Shown piece by piece: positions 31,866 through 42,938 of a DNA stretch of 49,352 bases. The stretch is from an uncultured Lachnospiraceae bacterium. Lineage in GTDB: Bacteria > Bacillota > Clostridia > Lachnospirales > Lachnospiraceae. The notes beneath the pieces are model-generated. The model saw only the letters and a program-made list of their open reading frames with translations. It ran no database searches and was not told where the DNA came from. The translations under genes were made by a program, and so were the position numbers. The stretch is taken from contig CALWRE010000210.1 in assembly GCA_944383835.1 (NCBI GenBank), forward strand, positions 1 to 49,352, written 5' to 3'. Each line of letters starts with the position of its first letter. The stretch's first letter is position 1.

Positions 31866-32744
31866 GTGCGAATCAAGAAGATTTTGAACAACAATCTGGT
31901 GCTGGCGCAGGATGAAAATATGACCGAGCGCATGGTGATGGGGCGGGGAATCGGTTTTCGTAAAAAACAGGGAGATGCAGTCCGACCGGAGGAGATCGAC
32001 AAGGTTTTCGTGCTGGAATCCCAGGCGCTGGTGGATCAGTTCGTCACCCTGGCCCGCTCGATTCCGATCAACCATCTGGAACTGACCAAGAAAGTGGTGG
32101 AGGCGGCCGAGGAAGAGCTGGGGCTCACCTTCGACGATTTTATCTATATCGGCCTGGCGGACCATATCAGCTATGCCCTGTACCGCCATCAGCAGAATAT
32201 TGTGCTGACCAACGCCCTTTCCTGGGAGATCCGCAAGTTTTATGCGCGGGAATATAAGGCTGCGCTGAAGGCGCTGGACGTCATCGAATATTACGAGGGG
32301 ATCCGCCTCTCGGAAAACGAGGCCAGCTTTATCGCCATGCATTTTGTCAACGCCCAGTCCAGCGGAGAGGCCGTGCAGCTGAGCATGGCGGCGGCCGGCA
32401 TCATACAGGACATCCTGAATATCGTGAAGTTTCACTATATGCTTGACCTGGACGAGGACACGATGCAGTACAGCCGCTTCGTGACCCATATCCGTTATTT
32501 CCTGCAGAGGGTGCATCAGCCGCAGGCGACCCAGAGAGATACCTTCCTGTTTGAGCAGGTAAGGCTGCGCTATCCCGACGCCTACGACTGCGCCGGCAAG
32601 ATTAAAATATATCTGGAAGAAAAATTATCCGTATCGATCAACGAAGACGAAATGCTCTATTTCATGCTGCATATCAAATGCCTGGTGGACCGGGAGAGAG
32701 ACGAGCAGCAGAGAAAGACGGAGGAAGAAAAGGGCGGCCGTTAA
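31866..32744 (+). CDS. licT: BglG/LicT-family transcriptional antiterminator
   Basis: The 292-residue protein has the co-antiterminator RNA-binding domain (1-56: MRIKKILNNNLVLAQDENMTERMVMGRGIGF-type start) and two PTS regulation domains with conserved histidines (PRD1 about 65-170, for example the ADHISYA His; PRD2 about 171-280). It binds the RAT upstream of its own gene and is controlled by phosphorylation from the PTS. The start is a GTG with GGGGGA upstream. It leads the beta-glucoside operon with the PTS permease and glucosidase. Confidence 0.93.
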   Translation: MRIKKILNNNLVLAQDENMTERMVMGRGIGFRKKQGDAVRPEEIDKVFVLESQALVDQFVTLARSIPINHLELTKKVVEAAEEELGLTFDDFIYIGLADHISYALYRHQQNIVLTNALSWEIRKFYAREYKAALKALDVIEYYEGIRLSENEASFIAMHFVNAQSSGEAVQLSMAAAGIIQDILNIVKFHYMLDLDEDTMQYSRFVTHIRYFLQRVHQPQATQRDTFLFEQVRLRYPDAYDCAGKIKIYLEEKLSVSINEDEMLYFMLHIKCLVDRERDEQQRKTEEEKGGR

Positions 32745-32774
32745 GAAGGGCTGCCAGGGAAGCTTGCTGACAGA

Positions 32775-32821
32775 GCGATTGTAAGCCGGGGCAGGACGCG
32801 TACCCCAGGGGGCTCCGGTTT
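32775..32821 (+). promoter_or_regulatory. Possible second RAT-like hairpin between licT and the PTS gene
   Basis: GCGATTGTAAGCCGGGGCAG (from 32775) loosely resembles the RAT consensus. AAGCCGGGGC (32783-32792) pairs with GCTCCGGTTT (32812-32821) through two G-U wobbles. No clear T-run follows, so a terminator role is doubtful. Confidence 0.3.
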
Positions 32822-32847
32822 GGCAATATATATTTAAAGAAGGTTAA

Positions 32848-36145
<3,298 letters not shown>

Positions 36146-36176
36146 AGCGAGACAACATGGTATAAGAGCATAGGGT

Positions 36177-36226
36177 AAAAGGGCTTTTGCTGCCGCCGGA
36201 AAGCCGGCAGGCGGGAAGGCCCTTTT
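36177..36226 (+). terminator. Terminator of the beta-glucoside operon
   Basis: AAAAGGGC (36177-36184) pairs with GCCCTTTT (36219-36226), with a GC-rich inner stem (GCCGG/CCGGC type) between them. Confidence 0.75.
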
Positions 36227-36300
36227 GCGTGCATTTACAGCTGGCATTCATTTCACGCGGATTTTCCCTTCCGTCCGGACACTTTTTGACAGATTCCATC

Positions 36301-36329
36301 TTGAATTTGCCGCACGCATCATGTATGAT
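36301..36329 (+). promoter_or_regulatory. Promoter of hisS-aspS
   Basis: TTGAAT (36301-36306), a 17-base spacer and TATGAT (36324-36329). The leader to hisS is only about 55 bases, too short for a T-box. Confidence 0.6.
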
Positions 36330-36391
36330 AGGATGATAGAGCGCGTCCGGCCTTTTGCGGGCGCGATTACGGAATACCGGAGGAGATACAG

Positions 36392-37681
36392 ATGGCATTT
36401 ACGAAAAAACCGGTGACCGGGATGAAGGACATCCTGCCTGCGGAGATGGAGCTGCGGGACTATGTCCTGAACCTGATCACCGAGACTTACCGAAGCTTCG
36501 GCTTTTCCCATATCGAAACGCCCTGCATGGAGAATATCGGAAATCTGTGCAGCAACCAGGGAGGGGAGAATGAGAAGCTGATCTTCAAAGTGTTAAAGAG
36601 AGGCGAGAAGCTGAAAATCGCCGAGGCAACGACGGAGGAGGATGTGGTGGATTTCGGCATGCGCTACGATCTGACCGTTCCCCTGTCCCGCTACTATTCT
36701 AATCATCAGGCGGAACTGCCTACGCCCTTCAAGGCCCTGCAGATGGGGCCGGTCTGGAGAGCCGACCGGCCGCAGAGAGGACGTTTCCGCCAGTTCGTCC
36801 AGTGCGATATCGATATCCTGGGCGACCCCACCTGCCTGGCGGAGATCGAATTGATGCAGGCCACGACGACCCTTTTGGGCCGCCTGGGCTTTCGCGGTTT
36901 TCGGGTCTGCTTCAATGACCGCCGGATGTTAAAGGCCATGGCTGCCTACTGCGGCTTTGCGGAGAAGGATTTTGACCAGGTCTTTATTATCCTGGATAAG
37001 ATGGATAAGATCGGGGCCGACGGGGTGGCGAAGGAGCTTGTCGAGGCAGGCTACGGCGAGGATCAGGCCCGCCGTTATCTGGATCTGTTTGCGGAGAGTG
37101 AGAAGGCCGAGGACGGCCTGGCTTTCTTAGGCGAGAAGCTGGCCGGCGTGCTGCCGGAGGGAGTGGCCGAGAATATGGCCACGATCCTCACGAGCGTCCG
37201 GGCCTCCGCTTCGGTGGACTTTGACCTGGTCTTTGATCCCACGCTGGTGCGGGGCATGTCCTACTATACCGGCTCCATCTTTGAGATCAAGATGCCGGAG
37301 CTGTCCGGCTCGGTGGCAGGCGGCGGCCGGTACGACGAGATGATCGGCAAGTTCACCGGCAAGCCGGTGCCGGCCTGCGGCTTTTCCATCGGCTTTGAGC
37401 GGATCATCACCATCCTCTCCGAGCAGAATTTCCAGGCGCCGGGCCGGGCGGAAAAGAAGGCCTATCTGGTGGAAAAGGGTATGAGCGGCGATGGCTTAAG
37501 CCGCATCCTGGACCGGGCCAGACAGGAGAGAGAGGATGGCCGCCAGGTATTTGTGGCCTGGATGAATAAAAATAAGAAGTTCCAGAAGGAACAGCTGGCC
37601 CATGAGGGCTATGGTGCATTTGAAGAATTTTTCCGCCGCGAGTGGGAGAAAGAAGGGAAAGACGAATGGCAGAATCAATGA
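36392..37681 (+). CDS. hisS: Histidyl-tRNA synthetase
   Basis: The 429-residue class II synthetase shows motif 2 (RADRPQRGRFRQFVQCDID, about 124-142), the histidine-specific LVRGMSYYTGSIFE and motif 3 GFSIGFERI. The C-terminal anticodon-binding domain (about 335-429) is present. GGAGGAG precedes the ATG. It is translationally coupled to aspS, whose start lies inside its last codons. Confidence 0.96.
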   Translation: MAFTKKPVTGMKDILPAEMELRDYVLNLITETYRSFGFSHIETPCMENIGNLCSNQGGENEKLIFKVLKRGEKLKIAEATTEEDVVDFGMRYDLTVPLSRYYSNHQAELPTPFKALQMGPVWRADRPQRGRFRQFVQCDIDILGDPTCLAEIELMQATTTLLGRLGFRGFRVCFNDRRMLKAMAAYCGFAEKDFDQVFIILDKMDKIGADGVAKELVEAGYGEDQARRYLDLFAESEKAEDGLAFLGEKLAGVLPEGVAENMATILTSVRASASVDFDLVFDPTLVRGMSYYTGSIFEIKMPELSGSVAGGGRYDEMIGKFTGKPVPACGFSIGFERIITILSEQNFQAPGRAEKKAYLVEKGMSGDGLSRILDRARQEREDGRQVFVAWMNKNKKFQKEQLAHEGYGAFEEFFRREWEKEGKDEWQNQ

Positions 37682-39477
37682 AAGGGCTTCATCGGAGCCA
37701 TAGATGTACGGAAGTATCCAGAGAGAATATCGGCCAGTCCGTGACCGTCATGGGCTGGGTGCAGAAGAGCCGCAATAAGGGCGGCATCATCTTCACCGAC
37801 CTCAGAGACCGCAGCGGCATCCTGCAGGTGGTCTTTGAGGAAAAGGAGTGCGGAAGCGAGGTCTTTGAGAAGGCCGCCACCCTGCACAGCGAGTACGTTA
37901 TCGCCGTGGAGGGAGTGGTGGAGGCTCGCCAGGGAGCGGTCAATGAGAATCTGGCCACCGGCGATATCGAGGTGAGGGCCCGTTCCCTGCGGATCCTCTC
38001 CGAGTCGGAGACCCCGCCCTTCCCCATCGAGAGGGACAGCAAGACCAGGGAGGAGATCCGGCTGAAATACCGCTACCTGGATCTGCGCCGCCCCGACCTG
38101 CAGCACAATCTGATGGTGCGCAGCCAGGTGGCCATGGTGACCCGCGCCTTCCTGGCTGAGGAGGGATTTCTGGAGATCGAGACGCCTACGCTGATTAAGA
38201 GCACGCCGGAGGGAGCCCGCGATTATCTAGTTCCCAGCCGCGTCCATCCCGGCAGCTTTTATGCCCTGCCCCAGTCCCCTCAGCTGTTCAAGCAGCTTTT
38301 GATGTGCTCGGGCTACGACCGCTATTTCCAGCTGGCCCGCTGCTACCGGGACGAGGATCTGCGGGCGGACCGTCAGCCGGAGTTTACCCAGATCGATATG
38401 GAGCTTTCCTTCGTGGACGTGGACGATGTGCTGGACGTCAACGAGCGTCTGTTAAAGCGTCTGTTTAAAGAGGTCTGTCATGTGGATGTGGAGCTGCCTC
38501 TGCCCCGCCTTACCTGGAGGGAGGCCATGGATCGCTTCGGCTCCGATAAGCCGGATATTCGCTTTGGTATGGAGCTGCACAATGTGTCCGACGTGGTGAA
38601 GGACTGCGAGTTTGCGGTCTTTAAGAGCGCCCTGGAGGCCGGCGGGAGCGTGCGCGGCATCAACGCAGAGGGACAGGCCGGTATGGCCCGCAAGAAGATC
38701 GACGCCCTGGTGGAGTTTGCCAAGGGCTTCGGAGCCAAGGGGCTGGCTTATCTGGCAATCCATGAGGACGGCAGCTACAAGTCCTCCTTTGCTAAGTTCA
38801 TGAAGCCGGAGGAGCTGGACGCTTTGGTGGCCGCCATGGGCGGAAAGCCGGGCGATCTGCTGTTCTTTGCGGCCGATAAGGATAAAGTGGTCTTTGACGT
38901 GCTGGGCAACCTCCGCCTGGAGCTTGCCAGACAGCTTGACCTGGTTCGGAAAGACGATTTCAAATTCCTGTGGGTGACGGAGTTCCCGCTCCTGGAGTAT
39001 TCGGAAGAAGAGGGACGGTTCAAGGCCATGCACCATCCCTTCACGATGCCGATGGAGGAGGACTGGCATCTGATCGACTCCGATCCTGGGGCCGTCCGGG
39101 CCAAGGCCTACGATATCGTATTAAACGGCACGGAGCTGGGCGGCGGCAGCGTCCGTATTCACCAGGCGGATATCCAGGAGAAGATGTTCGAGGTGCTGGG
39201 CTTTACGCCGGAGGCGGCAAAGGAGCGGTTCGGTTTCCTGTTAGAGGCCTTCAAGTACGGCGTGCCTCCGCATGCCGGCCTGGCCTACGGCCTGGATCGC
39301 GTGGTCATGTGGATGGTCGGGGCCGACAGCATCCGCGACGTGATCGCCTTCCCCAAGGTGAAGGACGCCTCCTGCCTGATGAGCGAGGCCCCTTCGGCGG
39401 TGGATCCGGCGCAGCTGGAAGAGTTGGGAATCGCCATCGTGGCCGGTCAGGAGGCGGACGGCGAGCCGCAGGCCTAA
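37666..39477 (+). CDS. aspS: Aspartyl-tRNA synthetase
   Basis: The 603-residue bacterial-type AspRS has an N-terminal OB-fold (GWVQKSRNKGGIIF), the catalytic core with KYRYLDLRRPDLQ, QSPQLFKQLLM, RCYRDEDLRADRQPEFTQID and AYGLDRVVMW, and the bacterial GAD insertion (about 290-420). I chose the ATG at 37666 (MAESMKGLHRSHR); an ATG at 37678 overlaps the hisS stop as ATGA and is the main alternative, and 37642 would add 8 more residues. It overlaps hisS by 16 bases. Confidence 0.95.
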   Translation: MAESMKGLHRSHRCTEVSRENIGQSVTVMGWVQKSRNKGGIIFTDLRDRSGILQVVFEEKECGSEVFEKAATLHSEYVIAVEGVVEARQGAVNENLATGDIEVRARSLRILSESETPPFPIERDSKTREEIRLKYRYLDLRRPDLQHNLMVRSQVAMVTRAFLAEEGFLEIETPTLIKSTPEGARDYLVPSRVHPGSFYALPQSPQLFKQLLMCSGYDRYFQLARCYRDEDLRADRQPEFTQIDMELSFVDVDDVLDVNERLLKRLFKEVCHVDVELPLPRLTWREAMDRFGSDKPDIRFGMELHNVSDVVKDCEFAVFKSALEAGGSVRGINAEGQAGMARKKIDALVEFAKGFGAKGLAYLAIHEDGSYKSSFAKFMKPEELDALVAAMGGKPGDLLFFAADKDKVVFDVLGNLRLELARQLDLVRKDDFKFLWVTEFPLLEYSEEEGRFKAMHHPFTMPMEEDWHLIDSDPGAVRAKAYDIVLNGTELGGGSVRIHQADIQEKMFEVLGFTPEAAKERFGFLLEAFKYGVPPHAGLAYGLDRVVMWMVGADSIRDVIAFPKVKDASCLMSEAPSAVDPAQLEELGIAIVAGQEADGEPQA

Positions 39478-39570
39478 GCCGGACGAGGCGGCCGAAGGGT
39501 AAGACGGACAGCGGCTTGCCTGTCGGGCGGCGATAGGCCGGATAAATTAATTAAACAGAGGGCAGACGAG

Positions 39571-40242
39571 ATGTATCGGATTTTGATCGTGGAGGATGAC
39601 CCCGGCATCGCCGGGGCTATCGCAAAGAGGGCCTCCATGTGGGGGCTTGACACCAGATGCGTGGAGGATTTCGCCAATGTGATGCGGGAGTTTTCCGCCT
39701 ATGATCCCCATCTGGTGCTTCTGGACATCTCCCTGCCCTTTTTTGACGGCTATCACTGGTGCGGGGAGATCCGGCGGGTCTCTCAGGTGCCGGTGATTTT
39801 TATTTCCTCGGCCGCCGACCATATGAATATTGTCATGGCCATCAATATGGGCGGGGATGATTTCATCGCCAAGCCCTTCGACCAGAGCGTGCTGATGGCG
39901 AAGATCCAGGCGATGCTGCGGCGCACCTACGATTTCGCCGGGGCTGTGCCGGTCTTTGAGCATCGGGGAGCGATCCTGAATACCACCGACGGCAGCCTTT
40001 CCTACGGCGGGGAGCCGATTCCCCTTACCAAGAACGAGTACCGGATCCTCTTGACCTTGATGGAGGCCAAGGGGGCCGTGGTCAGCCGGGAGAAGCTGAT
40101 GGAGAGGCTGTGGGAGAGCGACAGCTTCGTGGACGACAATACGCTGACGGTCAACGTAAATCGCCTGCGGCGCAAGCTGAAGGAGGCGGGGCTGGCGGAT
40201 TTCATTGTGACGAAATTCGGCGTGGGTTATCAGCTGGGATAG
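39571..40242 (+). CDS. OmpR-family response regulator (BceR-like)
   Basis: The 223-residue regulator has a receiver domain (Asp9-Asp10 pocket, phosphoacceptor Asp52 in LLDISLP, Lys in AKPFD) and a C-terminal OmpR winged helix (about 130-222). It is followed after 13 bases by a short sensor kinase and, beyond an insert, by a Bce-type ABC pair, so it should activate that transporter on peptide antibiotic stress. Repeats at 42037-42064 are candidate binding sites. Confidence 0.9.
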   Translation: MYRILIVEDDPGIAGAIAKRASMWGLDTRCVEDFANVMREFSAYDPHLVLLDISLPFFDGYHWCGEIRRVSQVPVIFISSAADHMNIVMAINMGGDDFIAKPFDQSVLMAKIQAMLRRTYDFAGAVPVFEHRGAILNTTDGSLSYGGEPIPLTKNEYRILLTLMEAKGAVVSREKLMERLWESDSFVDDNTLTVNVNRLRRKLKEAGLADFIVTKFGVGYQLG

Positions 40243-40255
40243 AGGGAGGAGAGGC

Positions 40256-41230
40256 ATGAAATTTTTCGGTTGGTATCTAAAGGAGCGCAGACTGGGTATC
40301 TGCCTCTTTCTTTTATTCAGCCTGATTTTCCTGGCGGTGTTTGCCCTCTATCAGCTGCCGGCGGAGGCGGTCCTCTACCCGGTGCTGCTGTGCGCGGCGG
40401 CCGGGGCCCTGCTTTTTTCCTGGGATATCCGGAGGGTCTTTCGCAAACACCGAAAGCTGCAAAAGCTTGCGCAGCTGCCTGCGTCCCTGATGGATTCCTT
40501 TCCGCCGGAGACAACCCTGTGGGATCATGACTATCGGCAGATCATCGACGCCCTGCGCCGCCAGCAGGCTGAGACGGAAAACCGGCTGAACCTGCGCTAT
40601 ATGGATATGGTGGATTACTATACCGTCTGGGCCCACCAGATCAAGACGCCCATCGCCTCCATGCGGCTGACCCTGCAGAATGAGGACTCGCCGCTGTCCC
40701 GGCAGCTTGCCGAGGATCTGTTTCGCATCGAGCAGTACGCGGAGATGGTGCTGTGTTATCTCCGGCTGGACTCGGATTCCACCGACTATGTGTTTGCCCC
40801 CTGTGATCTGGACGGGGTACTGCGCCAGGCCATCCGCCGTTTCTCCACCCAGTTCATCGGCAAAAAGCTGAATCTGCGCTACGAGCCGGTCCATTTTTCG
40901 CCGGTCACCGATGAAAAATGGCTTCTCTTCGTGGTGGAGCAGGTGCTGTCCAACGCGATCAAATACACTCCGTCCGGCGGGGAGATCGCCATTGGGCTGG
41001 AGGGGGAGACCCTGTACATCCGGGATACGGGGATCGGCGTCGCCCCGGAGGACCTGCCCCGAATCTTTGAGAAAGGCTACACCGGCTACAACGGCCGCAG
41101 CGATAAGAAGGCCAGCGGCATCGGCCTCTATCTGTGCCGGCGGATCTGCGATAACTTAGGACTCGGGATTTCGGCCCAGTCCGCCCCCGGACAGGGAACC
41201 TGCATAAAGATTGCCCTGCATGCAAAATAA
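40256..41230 (+). CDS. Intramembrane-sensing histidine kinase (BceS-like)
   Basis: The 324-residue kinase has two closely spaced membrane helices (about 13-30 and 37-55) with almost no outside loop, typical of BceS kinases that sense through their ABC partner. The phosphoacceptor is His127 (WAHQIKTPIASM). The ATPase domain has NAIKYT, RDTGIGV, FEKGYTG and SGIGLYL boxes. It is in the same unit as the response regulator. Confidence 0.9.
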   Translation: MKFFGWYLKERRLGICLFLLFSLIFLAVFALYQLPAEAVLYPVLLCAAAGALLFSWDIRRVFRKHRKLQKLAQLPASLMDSFPPETTLWDHDYRQIIDALRRQQAETENRLNLRYMDMVDYYTVWAHQIKTPIASMRLTLQNEDSPLSRQLAEDLFRIEQYAEMVLCYLRLDSDSTDYVFAPCDLDGVLRQAIRRFSTQFIGKKLNLRYEPVHFSPVTDEKWLLFVVEQVLSNAIKYTPSGGEIAIGLEGETLYIRDTGIGVAPEDLPRIFEKGYTGYNGRSDKKASGIGLYLCRRICDNLGLGISAQSAPGQGTCIKIALHAK

Positions 41231-41310
41231 TAGTTGCGGATGGGGCTTTATTTTTGTATAATAAAAACGAAGAACATATCTTCGAAAAAATTCGAAAGGA
41301 GGGCAGACTT

Positions 41311-41937
41311 ATGCTGTATGATTATTTGAGAATAACCTACGGTGAGAATGAGCCGATTTTTGTGGCGGATCTTCAATACGAAGGGAAATCGATGAATTAT
41401 ATTCGACAGCAGATTAAAAAACTTACAGATAACGGTATGATAAAGCGCTATGATACGGGCATCTATTTCATTCCGAAGAAATCTATCTTTAAGTCGGGCT
41501 CTCAGCTTTCTCGAGATAAGGTTATTGAAAAAAAATATTTGCAGGAAAATGGACAAAGATGCGGATATATAGGCGGAGTAATGTTTGCCAATCAACTGGG
41601 GCTTACAACACAGGTTCCGGCAGTCTGCGAAGTCGTTACCAATAAAGCAACAAATGATTGCAGGGAGGTAACGCTCGCATCTTCTCCTTTGATCATCAGA
41701 AGGCCTAGGGCTAAAGTTACAGAGGAGAATTTCAGACAGCTTCAATTACTTGACTTATTGAAGGATATAGATTTTTATGCAGAAAGAAATATGGAAAAGC
41801 AGAAGGAACAGATTCTTTCATATATGAATGCATGCGGCATACGCTTTACGGATTTAAATGCATTTTTGCCGTATTATCCCGATAAAATCTATAAAAATAT
41901 GTATGAAGTGGGGCTGTTGAGCAGTGTACTTGCATGA
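41311..41937 (+). CDS. AbiEi-like antitoxin (type IV abortive infection)
   Basis: The 208-residue protein has an N-terminal winged-helix region (SMNYIRQQIKKLTDNGMIKRYDTGIYFIP, split around 28-58) and a C-terminal domain like the AbiEi/DUF6088 antitoxins. These repress their own promoter and counter an AbiEii nucleotidyltransferase toxin. GGAGG lies about 8 bases before the ATG at 41311. The gene is AT-rich compared with its neighbours, a sign of transfer, and it separates the Bce kinase from the Bce ATPase. Only a stub of a toxin gene follows. The family assignment rests on motif resemblance and the toxin stub. Confidence 0.75.
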   Translation: MLYDYLRITYGENEPIFVADLQYEGKSMNYIRQQIKKLTDNGMIKRYDTGIYFIPKKSIFKSGSQLSRDKVIEKKYLQENGQRCGYIGGVMFANQLGLTTQVPAVCEVVTNKATNDCREVTLASSPLIIRRPRAKVTEENFRQLQLLDLLKDIDFYAERNMEKQKEQILSYMNACGIRFTDLNAFLPYYPDKIYKNMYEVGLLSSVLA

Positions 41938-42031
41938 AGACAGAGAACAATTTACAGAAGCTATTAACTTAGCTGTTTTTAAAACAGGGCTGGAGCCGCA
42001 AATCATAGAGAAGGATTATAATCAGGAGTGA
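41924..42031 (+). pseudogene. Remnant of an AbiEii toxin gene (35 codons)
   Basis: A GTG at 41924, overlapping the antitoxin stop by 14 bases, opens a 35-codon frame. It begins YLHEDREQF and ends LEPQIIEKDYNQE before a stop. LHED...F...I.....TG....IIEKDY is the characteristic N terminus of AbiEii/AbiGii toxins, which normally continue for about 250-300 residues with the nucleotidyltransferase domain. Here the frame stops right after EKDY, so the toxin has been deleted. Confidence 0.7.
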
Positions 42032-42036
42032 CAAAA

Positions 42037-42103
42037 TTGTAAGAATTGAAAGGGAAAATGTAAGCCGATTCGATGGCGGTGCATTTTCCTTTTTTGCTAC
42101 AAT
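42037..42103 (+). promoter_or_regulatory. Bce promoter region: repeats, hairpin and extended -10
   Basis: TTGTAAG (42037-42043), TTGAAAG (42046-42052) and ATGTAAG (42058-42064) are tandem repeats; the outer two are 21 bases apart, two helical turns, as for OmpR-type regulators. GGAAAATG (42053-42060) pairs with CATTTTCC (42082-42089), followed by T6, which could end the antitoxin transcript. TGC-TACAAT (42095-42103) is an extended -10 without a -35, as expected for an activated promoter of the ABC genes. Confidence 0.55.
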
Positions 42104-42126
42104 AAGCCCATAAACAAAAACGAATG

Positions 42127-42155
42127 CGAGCGGAAATCCACTGGATTTCCACTCG
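42127..42155 (+). other. Leader hairpin just before the Bce ATPase RBS
   Basis: CGAG/CTCG (42127-42130/42152-42155) and GGAAATCC/GGATTTCC (42132-42139/42143-42150) form a strong hairpin ending 7 bases before GAGGAGG. It might modulate mRNA stability or translation. Confidence 0.5.
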
Positions 42156-42176
42156 GCTGACGAGGAGGAATGATCG

Positions 42177-42938
42177 ATGAGCATACTGGAGGTGAGCGGC
42201 CTGAAAAAGACCTATGTGACCCCTCTCGGGGCCAACCGGGTGCCGGCCCTGAAAAATGTGAATTTCAGTGTGGAGAAGGGAGAATACGTGGCGATCATGG
42301 GCGAGTCCGGTTCGGGAAAGACCACGCTCCTTAATATTCTGGCCGCCCTGGATAAACCCACCGGCGGGCAGGTGATCTTAGACGGCAGGGATTTGGCCGG
42401 AATACGGGACGCGGAGATTTCGGCCTTTCGCCGGGATAACCTGGGGTTTGTCTTTCAGGATTTCAACCTGTTGGACACCTTTTCCCTGGAGGACAATATC
42501 TGCCTGCCGCTTGTGCTGGCGGGAAAGACCTATCAGGAGATGACGCGCCGGCTCACGCCCCTGGCTGACCGGCTGGGGATAGGGGATATCCTGAAGAAAT
42601 ATCCTTATGAGGTGAGCGGCGGACAGAAGCAGAGGGCGGCGGTTGCCAGGGCCTTGATCACCGGGCCGAAGCTGGTGCTGGCCGACGAGCCCACCGGGGC
42701 CTTGGATTCCCGGGCCACCGACGAGCTTCTCACCCTGTTCGGGCAGATCAATGAAAGCGGGCAGACGATCCTGATGGTGACCCATTCGGTGAAGGCGGCC
42801 AGCCATGCCGGCAGGGTTCTCTTTATCAAGGACGGAGAACTGTTCCATCAGATTTACCGGGGAACGATGACGAACGAGCAGCTGTATCAGAAGATATCCG
42901 ATGCGCTGACGATGCTGGCGACAGGTGGTGAACTGTAA
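42177..42938 (+). CDS. Bce-type ABC transporter ATPase
   Basis: The 253-residue ATPase has Walker A GESGSGKTT (about 41-49), Q-loop FQDFNLLDTF, signature VSGGQKQR, Walker B LVLADEPTGALD and H-loop VTHSV. The FNLLDTFSLEDNI stretch is typical of the BceA/MacB-like group. With the following permease it removes bacitracin-like peptides from their lipid targets and signals to the kinase. GAGGAGG precedes the ATG, and it overlaps the permease start by one base. Confidence 0.93.
   Translation: MSILEVSGLKKTYVTPLGANRVPALKNVNFSVEKGEYVAIMGESGSGKTTLLNILAALDKPTGGQVILDGRDLAGIRDAEISAFRRDNLGFVFQDFNLLDTFSLEDNICLPLVLAGKTYQEMTRRLTPLADRLGIGDILKKYPYEVSGGQKQRAAVARALITGPKLVLADEPTGALDSRATDELLTLFGQINESGQTILMVTHSVKAASHAGRVLFIKDGELFHQIYRGTMTNEQLYQKISDALTMLATGGEL

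Noticed and set aside
36146-36391. T-box leader before hisS-aspS
   Set aside because: The region holds a terminator for the previous operon and a promoter leaving only about 55 bases of leader; no specifier loop or TGGN-type T-box sequence is visible.
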